Below are positions 34,034 to 41,758 of a stretch of 64,000 bases of DNA, piece by piece. The position numbers and the translations under genes were made by a program. The stretch's first letter is position 1; every line of letters begins with the position of its first letter. The DNA is taken from positions 224,227-288,226 of the forward strand of contig DATHDS010000021.1 of NCBI GenBank assembly GCA_035318925.1. The letters are read 5' to 3'. Below the pieces are notes generated by a model, which searched no databases, was not told the origin of the DNA, and was given only the letters and a program-made list of their open reading frames with translations. This stretch comes from VAXT01 sp035318925. Lineage in GTDB: Bacteria > Actinomycetota > Thermoleophilia > Gaiellales > Gaiellaceae.

Positions 34034-35512
34034 TTGGGTTACAGGGCTCGAGACGCGAGCGGACGTCGGCCGCGCAGACCCCCGGTCAACGAGGGCGCGC
34101 GGCGGATCGTCCTCAACACGAGCTACCGCACGATCCCGGACGTCGCGGGCAAGGTTGCGACGTTCCTGCTCTACGTCGTGATGGCCCGCGAGGTCGACCC
34201 CTCGGAGTTCGGGGTCTTCACGTTTAGCCTGGCCTACGTCGGCATCGTCACGGTCCTCGGCAGCTTCGGGCAGGACTGGATCCTCACCCGCGAGGTTGCA
34301 CGCGAGCGTGGGGCGATCGACAGGTACTTCGCCAATACGTTGCTGTTGAAGGTTGGGCTGTCCATTCCGGCCCTCGGCCTCTCGCTCGCCGTCCTCGCCG
34401 TCGTCTCGAGCCCGCACACGACGTTCGTCTCGCTTCTGCTCGGTCTGAGCGCAGTTGCTGAGCTGCTGACGCAGACGTGCTTCGCCGTTTTCCAGGCGTA
34501 CGAGCGCCTCGCCCTCGTCTCCGCCGTGCTCGTTCCGCAACGCCTGCTCACAGCGCTCGCGGGCATCGCGCTGCTGCTGGCCGGACAGGGCATCGTGGCG
34601 GTTGCCGTCGTCTTCCTGATCGGCTCCGCGCTGGGGCTCGCCGCCTCCGCCGCGCTGATGTTCGGACGTGTGGTCCGCGCTGCCCTCGCGCTCGACCCGT
34701 CCATCTGGCGGCCGCTGATGCGCGCGGCGATCCCGGTCGGCGTGGCGACCGTGGCGTCGCTCGTCCTGTTTCGGATCGACACAGCGATGCTCGCCGCCTA
34801 CAAGTCCTCGAAAGTCGTCGGAACGTACGGCGCTTCGTACCGCCTCCTGGAGGCGAGTCTCTTCATCAGCTGGGGTCTCGGCGCAGCCGTCTTTCCCGTC
34901 TTCTCGCGCCTGCACGCGAGCAGCGAGCCCCGAGTGGGCGTGGTCTTCGAGCGCTCGCTGAAGCTGCTCACTGCGCTCACTCTGCCGCTCGCCGCAGGGG
35001 CCGGGATCCTTGCCGCACCGCTGATCGACCTCATCTACGGCCGCCACTACGACAGTGGGGTGACCGCACTGCGACTGCTCGCTCCAGCGATCGCGCTCTA
35101 TCCTGCTGCGTACATCGCCGGCGACTTGCTCGTGTCGCAGATGCGGCAGAACGCCGTCAGCGCCGTCTATGTCGTCGTCGTGATCCAGAACATCCTCTTG
35201 AACCTGTTCCTGATCCCGCGGTGGTCGCTGAACGGCGCAGCTGCGGGCACCTCGATCTCGCAGGTGCTGGCGACGGGAGCGCTCGTCTACCTGTCGCTGC
35301 GAACCGTCGGGCGTCTGGACTGGAGACGCATGCTGGCCGGACCGGTTGTGGCGAGCGTGGTGGCCGGGGTGGCGATGGCAACGCTGCAAGGCTCGATCGT
35401 GGCGGCACTCGCTGCTGCGGCAGTGCTCTACGCCGCTTCCCTGGTCGTCTTCGAGCGCTTCGCCTTTCCCGACGACGCCCGCGTGCTGTTCGACCTCGCC
35501 CGGCGCGCGTGA
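34034..35512 (+). CDS. Polysaccharide flippase (Wzx/MATE-like) membrane protein
   Basis: The 492-residue product has about 12-14 membrane helices in the MVF/polysaccharide-transporter pattern, with an N-terminal LNTSYRTIPDVAGKVATFLLY, REVDPSEFGVFTFSLAYVG and YGRHYDSGVTALRLLAP. It would flip lipid-linked oligosaccharides. The TTG at 34034 is a weak start; the next gene overlaps by 4 bp, suggesting a common pathway with an ATP-grasp enzyme. Confidence 0.87.
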   Translation: MGYRARDASGRRPRRPPVNEGARRIVLNTSYRTIPDVAGKVATFLLYVVMAREVDPSEFGVFTFSLAYVGIVTVLGSFGQDWILTREVARERGAIDRYFANTLLLKVGLSIPALGLSLAVLAVVSSPHTTFVSLLLGLSAVAELLTQTCFAVFQAYERLALVSAVLVPQRLLTALAGIALLLAGQGIVAVAVVFLIGSALGLAASAALMFGRVVRAALALDPSIWRPLMRAAIPVGVATVASLVLFRIDTAMLAAYKSSKVVGTYGASYRLLEASLFISWGLGAAVFPVFSRLHASSEPRVGVVFERSLKLLTALTLPLAAGAGILAAPLIDLIYGRHYDSGVTALRLLAPAIALYPAAYIAGDLLVSQMRQNAVSAVYVVVVIQNILLNLFLIPRWSLNGAAAGTSISQVLATGALVYLSLRTVGRLDWRRMLAGPVVASVVAGVAMATLQGSIVAALAAAAVLYAASLVVFERFAFPDDARVLFDLARRA

Positions 35513-36723
35513 AGCCGGCCCGGGCTGCCTCGGACGGCGGGCGGGGGTGGGTCCTCCTGACCGATGCGGAGGAGCGCTCGACGCTCGCGGCCTGTCGGGC
35601 CCTGACCACCGCCGGTTACTCGGTCGCTGCCATTGCCGGCCGCCGCCCGGCGGCCACGCACTGGTCTCGATACTGCCGCGCCCGGCTGGAGGGACCGGAT
35701 CCACTCGTCGATCCCCTTGGCTTCGTCGATCGCCTGGAGCAACTCGTGGCCGAGAGGACCTATGCCGTCTTGATCCCTGCGACCGATGCCGCGTTGCTCG
35801 CGATCTCGGAGCACCGGAGTCGTCTCGACGGCCGAACGCTGACCGGCCTGCCGCCACATGAGAACGTCGTTCGCAGCCTCGACAAACCGCATCTCCTCGA
35901 AGAAGCGGCTCGGGCGGGCCTTCCGCCTCCTGCAACGCGCTCGTGCGCGTCCGAAGACGAGGCGGTCGAGGCGGCGCGGGAGCTCGGCTTCCCGCTTGGG
36001 CTCAAGCCGACGCGCTCGATCGTCCAATCGGGCTCGTCGAGGCGACTTCGGACGATGCTGGTCGTCAACGGCGAGGCCGAGCTCCTGGCGGCGCTGCCCG
36101 ACTACGGCTCTCCGGTCACGTTGCAGCAGCTGGAGTCGTTCCGGTCGATCCTGTCCTGTTCGGGCGTGATCGCAAACGGCGAGCTCCTCGCCATCACGGC
36201 TGCGCGCGCTCGCCGCACCTACCCACGGTTCGCCGGCACGTTCACCTTCGCCGAGACGATCCGGCTCTCCCCGGAAGTGCTCGAGCAGATGCTTGCCTTC
36301 GTCCGGGCGACGGGCTGGCAAGGGATCTTCCAGACGGACACGCTGGAGACGAACGACGGCCGCCTCGCCCTGATCGACTTCAACCCGCGCCTGTTCTCGT
36401 CGATCGCGCTCGACGTCGCCGCGGGCGCGAATCTGCCGGCGGTGTGGTGCGACTGGCTGTTGCACCGCGATCCACCGGCGGCTCGGGCACGTGCCGGGTT
36501 CCGCTATCGGTGGGAGGAAGGCGAGTTGCGCGCATTCGCGGACTACCTGCGCCGGCGTAGGCTTCGCCCGGCCCTGAGCGTGTTGCGACCCCGTCGCAGG
36601 ACGACGCATGCGTTCCTGTCGATTACCGATCCAGGACCCTTCTGCCTCGAGGTGCTCGTGTTGACGCGGCGAGCGTTCGCGAGGGCTCTTCGGGCTGCCA
36701 CGAGGCGGGAAAGAGGAGACTAG
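35509..36723 (+). CDS. ATP-grasp enzyme
   Basis: From GTG at 35509 (overlapping the flippase stop) the 404-residue product has a pre-ATP-grasp domain and an ATP-grasp fold with a P-loop-like QSGSSRRLRTMLVV and the metal site LETNDGRLALIDFNPRLFSS. It resembles carboxylate-amine ligases of cell-surface or peptide biosynthesis. The substrate is unknown; coupling to a flippase suggests a role in a surface polymer. Confidence 0.85.
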   Translation: MKPARAASDGGRGWVLLTDAEERSTLAACRALTTAGYSVAAIAGRRPAATHWSRYCRARLEGPDPLVDPLGFVDRLEQLVAERTYAVLIPATDAALLAISEHRSRLDGRTLTGLPPHENVVRSLDKPHLLEEAARAGLPPPATRSCASEDEAVEAARELGFPLGLKPTRSIVQSGSSRRLRTMLVVNGEAELLAALPDYGSPVTLQQLESFRSILSCSGVIANGELLAITAARARRTYPRFAGTFTFAETIRLSPEVLEQMLAFVRATGWQGIFQTDTLETNDGRLALIDFNPRLFSSIALDVAAGANLPAVWCDWLLHRDPPAARARAGFRYRWEEGELRAFADYLRRRRLRPALSVLRPRRRTTHAFLSITDPGPFCLEVLVLTRRAFARALRAATRRERGD

Positions 36724-36728
36724 GAATC

Positions 36729-37334
36729 GTGTTCCGCGCCAAGGCAGAGCAGAAGGTCGCCGAGGCGGGGTACGACCCCGCGCGCCTGCCCCCGGGCCAG
36801 TACCTGACCGAGAAGTGGCCGGTGCTCCACGCCGGCTCGGTGCCCGCCACCGACCTCGCCACGTGGGACTTCAAGGTCTTCGGCGAGGTCGAGACGCCTG
36901 TCACGTTGAGCTGGGACGAGCTCCAGGCGCTGCCGGGCACCGAGATCACGATCGACATCCACTGCGTGACGCGCTGGAGTCGGTTCGACACCCGCTTCCG
37001 GGGAGTCAGCTGGGTTGAGCTCGCGAAGCTCGCACACCCGAAGCCGAGCGCGCGGTTCGTCGTCGCCCACGCCGAGCAGGGCTACACCGCGAACGTGCCG
37101 CTCGAGGCGCTCGAAGACGAGCACGCGCTGATCGCCTACGAGGCCGATGGCGAGCCGCTCGAGCCCGAGCACGGCTGGCCGCTGCGACTGGTCATCCCGA
37201 GCCGGTACTTCTGGAAGAGCGCCAAGTGGCTACGGGGCATCGAGCTGCTCTCCGCAGACCAACCCGGCTTCTGGGAGCGCTACGGCTACCACAACGACGC
37301 GGACTACTGGAAAGAGGAGCGATACGAGTTCTAA
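36729..37334 (+). CDS. Molybdopterin-dependent oxidoreductase (sulfite oxidase-like)
   Basis: The 201-residue protein is a single oxidoreductase-molybdopterin domain. The Moco-ligand cysteine is in IDIHCVTRWSRFDT, followed by FRGVSWVELAKLA and the C-terminal WKSAKWLRGIELL block. It resembles YedY-like enzymes that act in the cytosol or envelope on sulfoxides or related substrates. No signal peptide is visible. Confidence 0.87.
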   Translation: MFRAKAEQKVAEAGYDPARLPPGQYLTEKWPVLHAGSVPATDLATWDFKVFGEVETPVTLSWDELQALPGTEITIDIHCVTRWSRFDTRFRGVSWVELAKLAHPKPSARFVVAHAEQGYTANVPLEALEDEHALIAYEADGEPLEPEHGWPLRLVIPSRYFWKSAKWLRGIELLSADQPGFWERYGYHNDADYWKEERYEF

Positions 37335-37339
37335 CGAGC

Positions 37340-37366
37340 CCTGTCCAGGGCCTGGCCCTGGACAGG
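37340..37366. terminator. Perfect 11-bp palindrome after the molybdopterin gene
   Basis: CCTGTCCAGGG and CCCTGGACAGG flank a five-base loop, five bases past the stop. It can act as a terminator and shares the GGACA core with the palindromes in paaD and between nuoF and nuoG. Confidence 0.6.
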
Positions 37367-37385
37367 TGCCGGCCGGCCGCGTCTA

Positions 37386-37532
37386 GGTTTGTGAATTCCC
37401 TCGTTCGGGGGATCGCCCAGCAAGACGGAGGGCCGATACGGGAATCACCCACCTCCCCCCTCCTCATGCGGAAGGATTCACCTCCCAGCCGCATTTGAGA
37501 TCAAGAGACCGGCGCAAGCCGGTCTCTTTTTT
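37386..37532 (+). ncRNA. Candidate small RNA ending in a strong terminator
   Basis: This stretch has no open reading frame but is structured. It has a CCCTCG/CGGGGG hairpin at the start, a C-rich single-stranded run (CCTCCCCCCTCC), a six-pair hairpin ATGCGG/CCGCAT with a C-rich loop, then a Rho-independent terminator with a T-run. The C-rich loops recall the 6C RNA of actinobacteria, but I cannot match it to that family with confidence. The promoter is not clear. Confidence 0.45.
37504..37532 (+). terminator. Rho-independent terminator
   Basis: AGAGACCGGC and GCCGGTCTCT pair perfectly around a GCAA tetraloop, followed by a run of five T. It is one of the strongest intrinsic terminators in the window and would end the candidate small RNA. 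Confidence 0.9.
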
Positions 37533-37556
37533 CGCGTAGGTGCCGCTTTGCGGCCC

Positions 37557-37697
37557 CTCGCTTTCATGGGGGAACCCCTGGTTCCCCCGTGGGCCCCCTC
37601 CTTGCAGCCGGCGGCTTGGCCCGAGCGGGTAGTGGGCCGCCGGCTGGAGAGGTGGTTCGTCTGCGCGTAGTGAGCCTCCCGCCGGGCAAAGCCCGGC
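37557..37697 (+). repeat. Composite inverted repeat, left arm
   Basis: This copy begins with CTCGCTTTCATGGGGGAACC and ends with the shared 17-bp stem TGAGCCTCCC...GGGC. It is about 140 bp and related to the copy at 31501-31642, less so in its middle. It forms an inverted pair with the copy at 37682-37816. Confidence 0.85.
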
Positions 37698-37707
37698 GGG
37701 AGGCTCA
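37671..37707. repeat. 17-bp perfect hairpin at the centre of the composite repeat
   Basis: TGAGCCTCCCGCCGGGC pairs perfectly with its complement around an AAA loop. It is the joint of the two arms and could stall polymerase or act as an RNA hairpin. Confidence 0.9.
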
Positions 37708-37816
37708 CAACCGCACGGTTGAATCGCAGCCACAGCCACCGGCCCACTACAACAGCTGAACAAAACCCCCGGGTTGCAAGGAGGGGGCCCACGGGGGAAC
37801 CAGGGGTTCCCCCGTG
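37682..37816 (-). repeat. Composite inverted repeat, right arm
   Basis: Read leftward this arm matches the 31501-31642 copy nearly base for base, including the segments GTTCAGCTGT, GTGGGCCGGTGGCTGTGG and CTGCGATTCAA. It lies just downstream of the groEL terminator. Confidence 0.88.
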
Positions 37817-37823
37817 ATACCGA

Positions 37824-37846
37824 GCGGCCGCGCGAAGCGCGGCCGC
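37824..37846 (-). terminator. groEL terminator hairpin
   Basis: GCGGCCGCGC and GCGCGGCCGC pair around GAA, 6 bp past the groEL stop read leftward. There is no long T-run. Confidence 0.6.
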
Positions 37847-37851
37847 AACGG

Positions 37852-39477
37852 TTACATCATCCCGCCCATGTCGGGCATTCCGCCACCGACGGGCGCACCT
37901 GCCTTCTCGGGTGCGTCGGCGACGATCGCTTCGGTCGTGAGGATGTTCTTCCCAATCGACGCGGCGTTCTGAAGCGCCGAGCGCGTGACCATAGTCGGAT
38001 CGATGATCCCGGCCTTCACGAGATCCTCGAGCTCACCTGTCTCGACGTTGAGACCGTGGCCCTTGGCGGCCGAGCGGATCTTGTCGACGACGAGAGAGCC
38101 TTCAAGGCCCGCGTTGTCGGCGAGCTGACGGATCGGCTCCTCGAGGGCACGGGTGATGATGAGTGCACCCGTTCGCTCGTCGCCTTCAAACGCGTCGAGC
38201 TTGATCGCGGACACGGCGTGCAGAAGCGCGACGCCGCCGCCGGGAACGATCCCCTCTTCGAGTGCGGCGCGCGTCGCCTGCAGTGCGTCCTCGACCCGAT
38301 GCTTCTTTTCCTTCATCTCGGTCTCGGTTGCGGCGCCCACCTTCACGACCGCGACTCCTCCGGCGAGCTTCGCCAGACGTTCTTGCAGCTTCTCGCGGTC
38401 GAAGTCGGAGTCCGTGTTCTCGATCTCGTTCTTGATCTGCTTGATCCGCGCCTTGATCGCGTTTGCGTCGCCTGCGCCGTCGATGATCGTCGTCGTGTCC
38501 TTCGCGATGACGACCTTGCGGCCCTTGCCGAGCTGCGTGAGCTTCGTGTTCTCGAGCTTGAGACCCATCTCCTCGGTGATCACCTCGGCGCCCGTGAGGA
38601 TCGCGATGTCCTCGAGCATGCGCTTGCGGCGATCGCCGAAGCCCGGCGCCTTGACGGCGACTGCCGTGAAGGTTCCGCGAAGCTTGTTGACGACGATCGT
38701 GGCGAGAGCCTCGCCCTCGACGTCCTCGGCGATGATCAGCAGCGGCCGACCGGCCTGGATGACCTGCTCGAGCACCGGCAGGAGGTCCTTGACGGCGCCG
38801 ATCTTCTGGTTCGCAACCAGGATGTACGGCTCGTCGAGCACGGCCTCCATGCGCTCGGGGTCGGTGACCATGTACGGCGAGAGGTAGCCCTTGTCGAACT
38901 GCATGCCCTCGGTGAACTCGAGCTCGAGCCCGAAGGTCTGGCCCTCCTCGACGTTGACGACGCCGTCCTTGCCGACCCGGTCGATTGCGTCGGCGATGAC
39001 GTCACCGATCTCCCGCTCGCGCGCGGAGATTGTCGCGACACGGGCGATGTCTTCCTTGCCCGAGATTGCCTTCGACTGCTTCTTCAGGTCCTCGACGACA
39101 GCCTCGACGGCTTGCTCGATGCCGCGCTTGAGCGCAATCGGATTCGCGCCGGCAGCGACGTTCTTCAGGCCCTCGCGGACAATCGCTTGGGCGAGCACCG
39201 TCGCCGTCGTCGTGCCGTCCCCGGCAACGTCGTTGGTCGCGGTCGCGACCTCTTTGACGAGCTGTGCGCCCTGATTCTCGAACGGGTCCTCGACCTCGAT
39301 CTCGCGTGCGATCGTGACTCCGTCGTTCGTAATCGTCGGCGCGCCGAACTTCTTGTCGAGCACGACGTACCGACCCTTCGGGCCAAGAGTGACCTTGACC
39401 GCGTCGGCGAGGATGTTGACGCCGCGCTCGAGTGAGCGCCTCGCCTCCTCGTCGAACTTCAGCTCTTTATGAGCCAT
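37852..39477 (-). CDS. groEL: Chaperonin GroEL (Hsp60)
   Basis: A complete 541-residue GroEL: DAVKVTLGPKGRYVVLD, AGDGTTTATVLAQA, the GGGVALLHA block and the C-terminal GGGMPDMGGMM tail. It folds proteins with GroES. The gene is 27 bp downstream of groES and shares its CIRCE-controlled promoter. Confidence 0.98.
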   Translation of the reverse strand: MAHKELKFDEEARRSLERGVNILADAVKVTLGPKGRYVVLDKKFGAPTITNDGVTIAREIEVEDPFENQGAQLVKEVATATNDVAGDGTTTATVLAQAIVREGLKNVAAGANPIALKRGIEQAVEAVVEDLKKQSKAISGKEDIARVATISAREREIGDVIADAIDRVGKDGVVNVEEGQTFGLELEFTEGMQFDKGYLSPYMVTDPERMEAVLDEPYILVANQKIGAVKDLLPVLEQVIQAGRPLLIIAEDVEGEALATIVVNKLRGTFTAVAVKAPGFGDRRKRMLEDIAILTGAEVITEEMGLKLENTKLTQLGKGRKVVIAKDTTTIIDGAGDANAIKARIKQIKNEIENTDSDFDREKLQERLAKLAGGVAVVKVGAATETEMKEKKHRVEDALQATRAALEEGIVPGGGVALLHAVSAIKLDAFEGDERTGALIITRALEEPIRQLADNAGLEGSLVVDKIRSAAKGHGLNVETGELEDLVKAGIIDPTMVTRSALQNAASIGKNILTTEAIVADAPEKAGAPVGGGMPDMGGMM

Positions 39478-39504
39478 GTATCCCTCCGTCTTTCGTTGAT
39501 TTGG

Positions 39505-39843
39505 TTAGGCGGCTGCGCCGGCGAGCTCTTTCTTCTTGCTCGACTTGGCGCCCTTCCCTGCGACCTTCGCGAGCACGTCCGACTCGCGCAGGATGAGAAC
39601 TTCGTCGGCTCCGACCTTGATGTCGGTTCCGCCGTACTTCGAGTAGATGATCTCGTCGCCGACGGCGACTTCCATCGGCACGATCTCGCCCTTGTCGTTG
39701 CGGCCGCCCGGGCCGACTGCGAGGACGCGGCCGCGCTGCGGCTTCTCCTTCGCGGTGTCGGGCAGAACGATCCCGCTCGACGTCGTCTCCTCTTCCTCGA
39801 GGGGCTCGACGATGAGGCGATCGCCCAGTGGTTGCAGATCCAT
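39505..39843 (-). CDS. groES: Co-chaperonin GroES (Hsp10)
   Basis: The 112-residue product has PLGDRLIVEPLEEEETTSSG (the N-terminal start and mobile loop), GRVLAVGPGGRND and GDEIIYSKYGGTDIK. The C-terminus has an extra basic tail (KSSKKKELAGAAA) beyond the usual length. An AGGAGG site precedes the ATG. It is followed by groEL. Confidence 0.97.
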   Translation of the reverse strand: MDLQPLGDRLIVEPLEEEETTSSGIVLPDTAKEKPQRGRVLAVGPGGRNDKGEIVPMEVAVGDEIIYSKYGGTDIKVGADEVLILRESDVLAKVAGKGAKSSKKKELAGAAA

Positions 39844-39876
39844 TCAGGACCTCCTGTTCAGACTTTGTGACATCTA

Positions 39877-39903
39877 TTGGCACTCAACGATGCTGAGTGC
39901 CAG
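39877..39903 (-). promoter_or_regulatory. CIRCE element (HrcA operator) of groESL
   Basis: Arms TTGGCACTC and GAGTGCCAG surround nine bases, matching the CIRCE consensus (TTAGCACTC-N9-GAGTGCTAA) with one or two differences. It lies about 35 bp upstream of groES, so heat-shock control by HrcA is expected. Confidence 0.92.
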
Positions 39904-39906
39904 AGC

Positions 39907-39936
39907 ATACTAGCGGGTCTGAACTCCGCTGTGCAA
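39907..39936 (-). promoter_or_regulatory. Probable groESL promoter
   Basis: Read leftward, TTGCAC (-35) and TAGTAT (-10) are separated by 18 bases and the CIRCE element follows directly, at the expected transcription start. The arrangement matches HrcA-regulated groESL promoters. Confidence 0.7.
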
Positions 39937-40019
39937 CCGGGCTTGGGAAGCCCGCTGGGACCGGGGCTCCGGCAGGGTAGGACCAGTTTGTAACAGGATG
40001 GCCGTGGTAGCGTGGGCCG

Positions 40020-40460
40020 GTGCGGAGGGAGTTCTCGGCCGGTGGCGTCCTCGTGCGGCGTCTGCGCGGGCGCTGGATGCTGGCCGCGATCCGGCCGGCC
40101 GGACGAAAGCCGCCGGTCTGGGCATTGCCGAAAGGCCTCATCGACCTGGGGGAGAAGCCGGAGCAGACAGCCGTGCGGGAGGTCGCCGAGGAGACGGGCA
40201 TCGAGGCCCGCCTGGTGACGAAGCTCGGCGACATCCGCTACGTCTACATGTGGGCAGGCGAGCGGGTCTTCAAGGTCGTCAGCTTCTACCTGCTGCGCTA
40301 CCGAAGCGGCCGGCTGGGCGAGATCGCGCCGGAGCAGCAGGTCGAGGTCGCCGAGGCCCGCTGGTTCCCGCTCGAGGACGGCCCTCGCCTGCTTGCCTAC
40401 AAGGGCGAGCGCGAGATGGCGGAAAAAGCACTCGCGTTCGTGCGCGACAACGGCCTATGA
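40020..40460 (+). CDS. Nudix hydrolase
   Basis: The 146-residue product has a complete Nudix box at residues 39-61 (GLIDLGEKPEQTAVREVAEE then TGI). It hydrolyses a nucleoside diphosphate linked to another moiety. The FSAGGVLVRRLRGRWML and ALPKGLIDLGE context is of the MutT/Ap4A-hydrolase-like actinobacterial type. Substrate is open. Confidence 0.92.
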   Translation: MRREFSAGGVLVRRLRGRWMLAAIRPAGRKPPVWALPKGLIDLGEKPEQTAVREVAEETGIEARLVTKLGDIRYVYMWAGERVFKVVSFYLLRYRSGRLGEIAPEQQVEVAEARWFPLEDGPRLLAYKGEREMAEKALAFVRDNGL

Positions 40461-40488
40461 TGCGCGCGCTTCCCGCCCCCTTGTCCCC

Positions 40489-40836
40489 ATGTATGCACTG
40501 AACTTCTACTCGCCAATGGTCGCCGACCAGCTGCGGAGCCGCCGCAAGACCGCGACGATCCGACTCGGCGACAAGTCCCGGAAGTACAAGAAGGGCATGG
40601 TCGTCCAGGTGCTCGTCGGCGCCCGCTACGGGCCACGGGACAAGGTCTTCGACGCGGTCATCGACAAGGTCGAGGTGAAGCCGCTCGCGCAGCTCTCGCC
40701 GAAGGAGATCGAGCACGACAATCCCGAAGCGCGGCGCCCGGAGGAGCTGGCCACCTTCCTCGGCCAGCTGTACAACCGCGAGATCGCCCAGGACGAGCTC
40801 GTCACGCTGATCCGCTTTTCAGAGATCCGCAAATAA
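40489..40836 (+). CDS. ASCH domain protein
   Basis: From ATG at 40489 the 115-residue product (MYALNFYSPMVADQLRSRRK) has the ASCH pattern, including TATIRLGDKSRKYKKGMVVQVLVG. ASCH domains are predicted RNA-binding modules. The function here is unknown. Confidence 0.75.
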   Translation: MYALNFYSPMVADQLRSRRKTATIRLGDKSRKYKKGMVVQVLVGARYGPRDKVFDAVIDKVEVKPLAQLSPKEIEHDNPEARRPEELATFLGQLYNREIAQDELVTLIRFSEIRK

Positions 40837-40846
40837 CCGCGGCGCC

Positions 40847-41125
40847 TCAGCGGCCGGGCTTGCGAATCGGGCCGCCGAAAGCCTCGGCCGGCCGGAGCTC
40901 CTCTCCACAGGCTTCGCACTCGACGGCGAAGACCGAGCTGAACCTGGCGTCGCAGGACGGGCACCGCGAGCGCATCTCGCCGGCGCACTGCGGGCACGCC
41001 GGCGGAAGCTCGCCTTCGGAGTCGTCGAAATAGCGCGTCGCGAACCCGCAGGTAACGCAGAAAGACACCCAATCGCCGAGCGTCTTGCGGCGCTCCTCGC
41101 GGAGCCAGTCGGATGCCTTGCCCAC
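40847..41125 (-). CDS. Zinc-ribbon protein
   Basis: The 92-residue product has four CxxC pairs (FCVTCG, ACPQCAG, RCPSCDA, ECEACG), so it binds two zincs. It starts one base from the stop of the LURP-one-like gene and they are probably co-transcribed. No specific role is evident. Confidence 0.8.
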   Translation of the reverse strand: MGKASDWLREERRKTLGDWVSFCVTCGFATRYFDDSEGELPPACPQCAGEMRSRCPSCDARFSSVFAVECEACGEELRPAEAFGGPIRKPGR

Positions 41126-41724
41126 TATCGGTTTTGGAGCGTGTCGAGCCCGACGGCGAGCGCGACGGCGAGCCGGCGGTCGAGCTTCTTCTCGCGATCG
41201 CCGCTGAGATCGAGGATGTACTGGTCGCGCAGCTTGAACTTGCGGTCCATCCCGCCCACCACCTCGCCGCCGATGAGGATCTCGAAGTTGTAGGGGATCG
41301 GAATGTACCCGCCGACATAGGGCACGTAGTCGACCACGCGCCGTGCGATCGCGCCGGCCGCCGAGCGCTCGCGCGCGAGAGCGATCTCCTGCTCGTCCGG
41401 CCCGCCGACGTGCCAGGCGGTCCTGATCAGGGACTCGCGGAACTTGTGCCAGAGCAACCCGATCTTCTGCTCACCCTCGAGCACGTCGTAGCGCGAGCCG
41501 CCGAAGTCGAGGATGGAGCGGGCCTTGATCCGAAAGAGCTCCTGCGTCTCGCCCTCGTCCGCGTAGAAGCGGATGTCCTCCTTGATCTTGAGCTTCTTCT
41601 GGCGAACATAGGCGATCGGCGGCCCGGCCGGCGTCTCGCCGACGGCCAGCGGCGTGACCCGGTAGAGGTTCGCGACCGGCCGGACAAGCTGGTCGACGAG
41701 GAAGCGGTCGGAATCGAACGACAT
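41125..41724 (-). CDS. LURP-one/scramblase-like protein
   Basis: The 199-residue beta-rich product has FLVDQLVRPVANLYRV, RQKKLKIKEDIRFYADE, EGEQKIGLLWHKFRES and PIPYNFEILIGGEVVGGMDRKFKLRDQY. This is the LURP-one-related/tubby-like fold shared with scramblases. The role in bacteria is unknown. Confidence 0.75.
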   Translation of the reverse strand: MSFDSDRFLVDQLVRPVANLYRVTPLAVGETPAGPPIAYVRQKKLKIKEDIRFYADEGETQELFRIKARSILDFGGSRYDVLEGEQKIGLLWHKFRESLIRTAWHVGGPDEQEIALARERSAAGAIARRVVDYVPYVGGYIPIPYNFEILIGGEVVGGMDRKFKLRDQYILDLSGDREKKLDRRLAVALAVGLDTLQNR

Positions 41725-41758
41725 CGACGGGGAGCCTAGTCGTTAGAGTTTCACGCGG

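Noticed and set aside
33248..35935. Open frame of 895 codons on the minus strand
   Set aside because: Only the part up to 34015 has protein-like sequence (YgfZ). The rest is antisense to the flippase and ATP-grasp genes and is rich in Arg, Pro and Gly as expected for a GC-rich shadow.
37386..37532. Signal recognition particle RNA (GCGGAAGG resembles the tetraloop)
   Set aside because: The flanking domain IV bases (CAGGUC and AGCAGCC) are missing.
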